Below, one piece after another: positions 54,901 to 55,992 of a stretch of DNA of 55,992 nt; position 1 is the stretch's first letter; the number at the start of each line of letters is the position of its first letter. Origin of the DNA: Calothrix sp. HK-06 (GTDB taxonomy: Bacteria; Cyanobacteriota; Cyanobacteriia; Cyanobacteriales; Nostocaceae); NCBI RefSeq assembly GCF_001904745.1, contig NZ_MRCD01000061.1, positions 1 to 55,992 of the forward strand. The letters are read 5' to 3'. A program made the translations under genes and the position numbers. The notes beneath the pieces are model-generated. The model ran no database searches and was not told where the DNA came from. It saw only the letters and a list, made by a program, of their open reading frames with translations.

Positions 54901-55681
54901 TCCAGATGGTAAGTATATTCTGACTACAACAAACAATGATACCAATAAGGAAACTAAAATTTGGTCGGAGTCGGGTAAGTTAATCACTACATTTCAAGGA
55001 AGAGGTATAACTTGGAGTCCGAATAGTAAACATATTATGTCTATATACAGTTATGACGGCAAAACCTACTCTAGTTTATGGAATCTTTCAGGGAAAAAAA
55101 TTATCGAATTTCCAGGGAGTAAAAATAATTATTTTGGCGCCAGTTTTAGTGCAGATGGTGAGCTAATAGTTACTACTGAAGGAAAAACAGTAAGCATGTG
55201 GAATACATCTGGGCAAAAGTTATTAGATATCAAAACAAATCAAGAACTCTATAACGCTAGTTTCAGTCCAGATGGAAAACAAATTATTACAACTTCTCCA
55301 GGTAATAAAGCCATTATTTGGGATACTTCAGGCAAAGAAATAATTGAAATACCACATCCAGATACAGTTGTGTACGGTAAATTTAGCCCAGACGGTAAGC
55401 GCATTGTCACAGTATCAAATGATAAAATTCGTATCTGGGATATATTGGGTAGGTTACTTGCAGAGTATAAGTACTCATCTCAATTTGTATCGCCAGTATA
55501 TTTTAGCCCTGATGGTAAATATATTTTCGCGCAAATTGCTGGCGGTCAATCTTCTAACGTGCAAATTTGGCGCCTTGAAGAATTAGATGCACTTTTAACG
55601 CGCGGGTGCGACTGGTTGAAAGATTATTTGAGTACTCAACCTCAAATAAGTGAAAGATTAAAGGTTTGCTCAGGTAAATAA
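51929..55681 (+). CDS. AAA-like ATPase fused to WD40 propeller
   Basis: A 1,250-residue protein. Residues about 1-340 form an AAA-like domain common in cyanobacteria, with a Walker-A-like FNSRQMGKTSLQVRT and Walker-B-like NIVIFIDEIDSILS. A helical linker leads to one hydrophobic span at about 450-475 (IRIGAGVFICSIIGASIAFT). Then 14 or so WD40 units follow (FSPDGK motifs, each with a IW- or VWD-type end), enough for two seven-bladed propellers. The last part (LTRGCDWLKDYLSTQPQISE) is the typical C-terminal tail of such proteins. Probably a membrane-tethered signalling or conflict scaffold; the partner is unknown. Confidence 0.88.
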   Translation: MSDIFSYKVGGSLTEDAPSYVIRQADSELYNELIAGNFCYIFNSRQMGKTSLQVRTIKRLQAEGIACTTIDVSGRSGKDINPEQWYAGIVYTLVANFKIANPSEFIRTWWKEYRELSPLQRLDIFVEEVLLEAIKSNIVIFIDEIDSILSLSFQGDDFFTWIRSCYEKRNLNSEYNRLTFVIIGVATPSDLIEDKVRTPFNIGRAIQLDGFKIHEISPLAEGLAEKVEDAQAVLQEVLAWTGGQPFLTQKLCDLLVTSQNANFTCIKNIVKQQIVENWESQDEPPHLKTIKDRILMSKQNTGALLGLYQNILKLGQIPASDSPEQIELRLSGIVVEQEGYLRVYNRIYATVFDLHWVEKALANLRPYSEALSAWFASNCQDNSRLLQGLALEEAKNWAGNKNLTEQDYQFLAASQELEKQAISTALALKEEESRILAQANNTLTTAQHRAKRQIRIGAGVFICSIIGASIAFTSATKQLQEVQESTVIEQTGLAAIQQFETKQIESLVTAIDAGQKLKELINNRDIEKYPATSPLLALQTILANIREVKQFIPHEEEITSLNWSHDGKYIITASLDNTARIWNISGKLITELKGHKGGVYNAKFSSDDKHIITTSFNDKTVRIWNRAGKQLAILKPTGSIIGAEFSPDGKLIIIKDEQSVRKTLPDSRNYIDSNISVRVWNLSGNLLLRLKPPGRVNSASFSPDSKYILTASNDNVARVWDTSGKLLRTLTGHKTGLRSVHWSLNGKYILTISDNAYLWDISGKLRRKFQVNSEWGIGDAGFSPDNKYIFVSSAKKTLVWDLSGKLKREIENQKELNSRVEFSPDGKRLFTTDDTIKVWDIRDEAFKTWDLSSDLITTISGNQRSPRWSPDGKYLVTLGQDRIVRMWDLSDIIPATTIKSQYMMTAENWSPDSQYIVTSTSKYIVIWDKYGKQLAKFAGHSNLINSANFSPDGKRIVTASNDKTARVWDTSGKQLLSLSGHNDSLLYTAFSPDGKYILTTTNNDTNKETKIWSESGKLITTFQGRGITWSPNSKHIMSIYSYDGKTYSSLWNLSGKKIIEFPGSKNNYFGASFSADGELIVTTEGKTVSMWNTSGQKLLDIKTNQELYNASFSPDGKQIITTSPGNKAIIWDTSGKEIIEIPHPDTVVYGKFSPDGKRIVTVSNDKIRIWDILGRLLAEYKYSSQFVSPVYFSPDGKYIFAQIAGGQSSNVQIWRLEELDALLTRGCDWLKDYLSTQPQISERLKVCSGK

Positions 55682-55712
55682 ATTGTTAGGCTTTTAAAGA
55701 GTTAAAGTAATA

Positions 55713-55919
55713 TTACCTTATCTCATAATCAGGATTATACTCTTTAATCGATTCTAAACTATATTCAGGTTCATCTTCTGCATAACATTGATTTAATTTT
55801 TGAAGTGACCAATTTCCCCAACTTTCTCTTTCTTCTGTACCACTTTCTACAGAGATAGGTTCAATTATTTCGATTTTACCGTCTTTCACGATTGCTAAAT
55901 TTTTTGAGGTTGTTATCAT
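55713..55919 (-). CDS. Antitoxin-like protein without visible toxin partner
   Basis: About 68 residues from the ATG at 55917-55919: MITTSKNLAIVKDGKIEIIE, a short AbrB-like beta strand region, then WGNWSLQKLNQCYAEDEPEYS and LESIKEYNPDYEIR. Proteins with this kind of ending (EDEPEYSL..IKE.NP.YE) are, as I recall, antitoxins that precede MazF/PemK-type toxins in cyanobacteria. Here the downstream side is occupied by the end of the WD40 gene, so no toxin is encoded. The longer frame (to 55967) adds 16 residues that come from a spacer repeat and is unlikely to be used. Confidence 0.65.
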   Translation of the reverse strand: MITTSKNLAIVKDGKIEIIEPISVESGTEERESWGNWSLQKLNQCYAEDEPEYSLESIKEYNPDYEIR

Positions 55920-55958
55920 GTTTTCTGATTTATATATATATAGCAATTCTAAATTTAA

Positions 55959-55990
55959 TCCCCCCAACCCCCCTTAATAAGGGGGACTTA
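55959..55990. repeat. CCCCCCAACCCCCC/GGGGG spacer repeat at window edge
   Basis: AATCCCCCCAACCCCCC followed by TTAATAAGGGGGACTTAAG, a copy of the C/G-tract repeat also found at 2850-2920 and 35921-35955. The palindrome CTTAAG closes the window. Confidence 0.7.
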
Positions 55991-55992
55991 AG

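Noticed and set aside
1-55992. CRISPR arrays, tRNA and rRNA genes
   Set aside because: No regular direct repeats with spacers and no T-arm-like GGTTCGAATCC in a cloverleaf context were found on either strand by eye.

Overview
The window is a chromosomal segment of a filamentous, probably heterocyst-forming (Nostocales-type) cyanobacterium. I infer this from a lone photosystem I PsaJ-like gene, cis-carotene isomerase CrtH, a CrtW-type carotene ketolase, minCDE, a GAF-GAF-PAS adenylate cyclase of the Anabaena CyaB type, a Nif11 leader-like peptide, very large hybrid kinases, and AAA-WD40 and TPR proteins. GC content is about 40% by eye. I see no rRNA, tRNA, CRISPR array or intact transposase.

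Layout. 1-1.0 kb: fused remnants of a PLD/SNF2 helicase and a YhcG-type nuclease. 1.4-7.0 kb: manganese catalase, DigH-like glycosidase, NagX-like acyltransferase, DUF1648 protein and KptA. 7.3-9.9 kb: a Nif11 peptide, then an osmolyte ABC permease, a lone receiver protein and the substrate-binding lipoprotein. 9.9-12.6 kb: small conserved genes and upp. 12.9-16.7 kb: crtH, purT, a macrodomain protein and an antitoxin remnant. 16.8-20.2 kb: a nuclease-like TPR protein and an EmrA/HlyD-type adaptor. 20.8-34 kb: a signalling block with a CyaB-type cyclase, a 1,132-residue double histidine kinase and a 1,776-residue Ser/Thr-plus-histidine kinase, with small membrane genes and a methyltransferase between them. 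34-40.8 kb: rubrerythrin, a broken CheR gene, psaJ-like, minE-minD-minC, a DUF1537 kinase and a membrane protein. 41.2-44 kb: a stretch of gene remnants (truncated small protein, dehydrogenase fragment, gutted type I restriction-modification genes) around one intact small heat-shock gene. 44.1-44.9 kb: crtW. 45.2-49.5 kb: a defence-like island with a DprA/SMF gene split by one nonsense codon, an N-terminally truncated RecQ-phosphoribosyltransferase, and an unexplained two-gene cassette. 50.4-55.9 kb: an exported TPR protein, an AAA-WD40 protein and an orphan antitoxin-like gene.

The strongest signal covers the whole window. GATC occurs only 7 times (about 200 expected), so the usual cyanobacterial palindrome HIP1 (GCGATCGC) is absent, while GGCGCC occurs about 95 times (3-4 expected), on average every 600 bp, in genes, pseudogenes and spacers. 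CGCGCG/GCGCGC is also over-represented. This looks like a replacement highly iterated palindrome in a genome purged of GATC. Other leads are a divergent PsaJ lacking a conserved Glu and standing alone next to minE, the decayed RecQ-PRTase/DprA pair (resembling PsyrTA/ShosTA-type modules), and the 138-aa plus 396-aa cassette at 47.8-49.5 kb.
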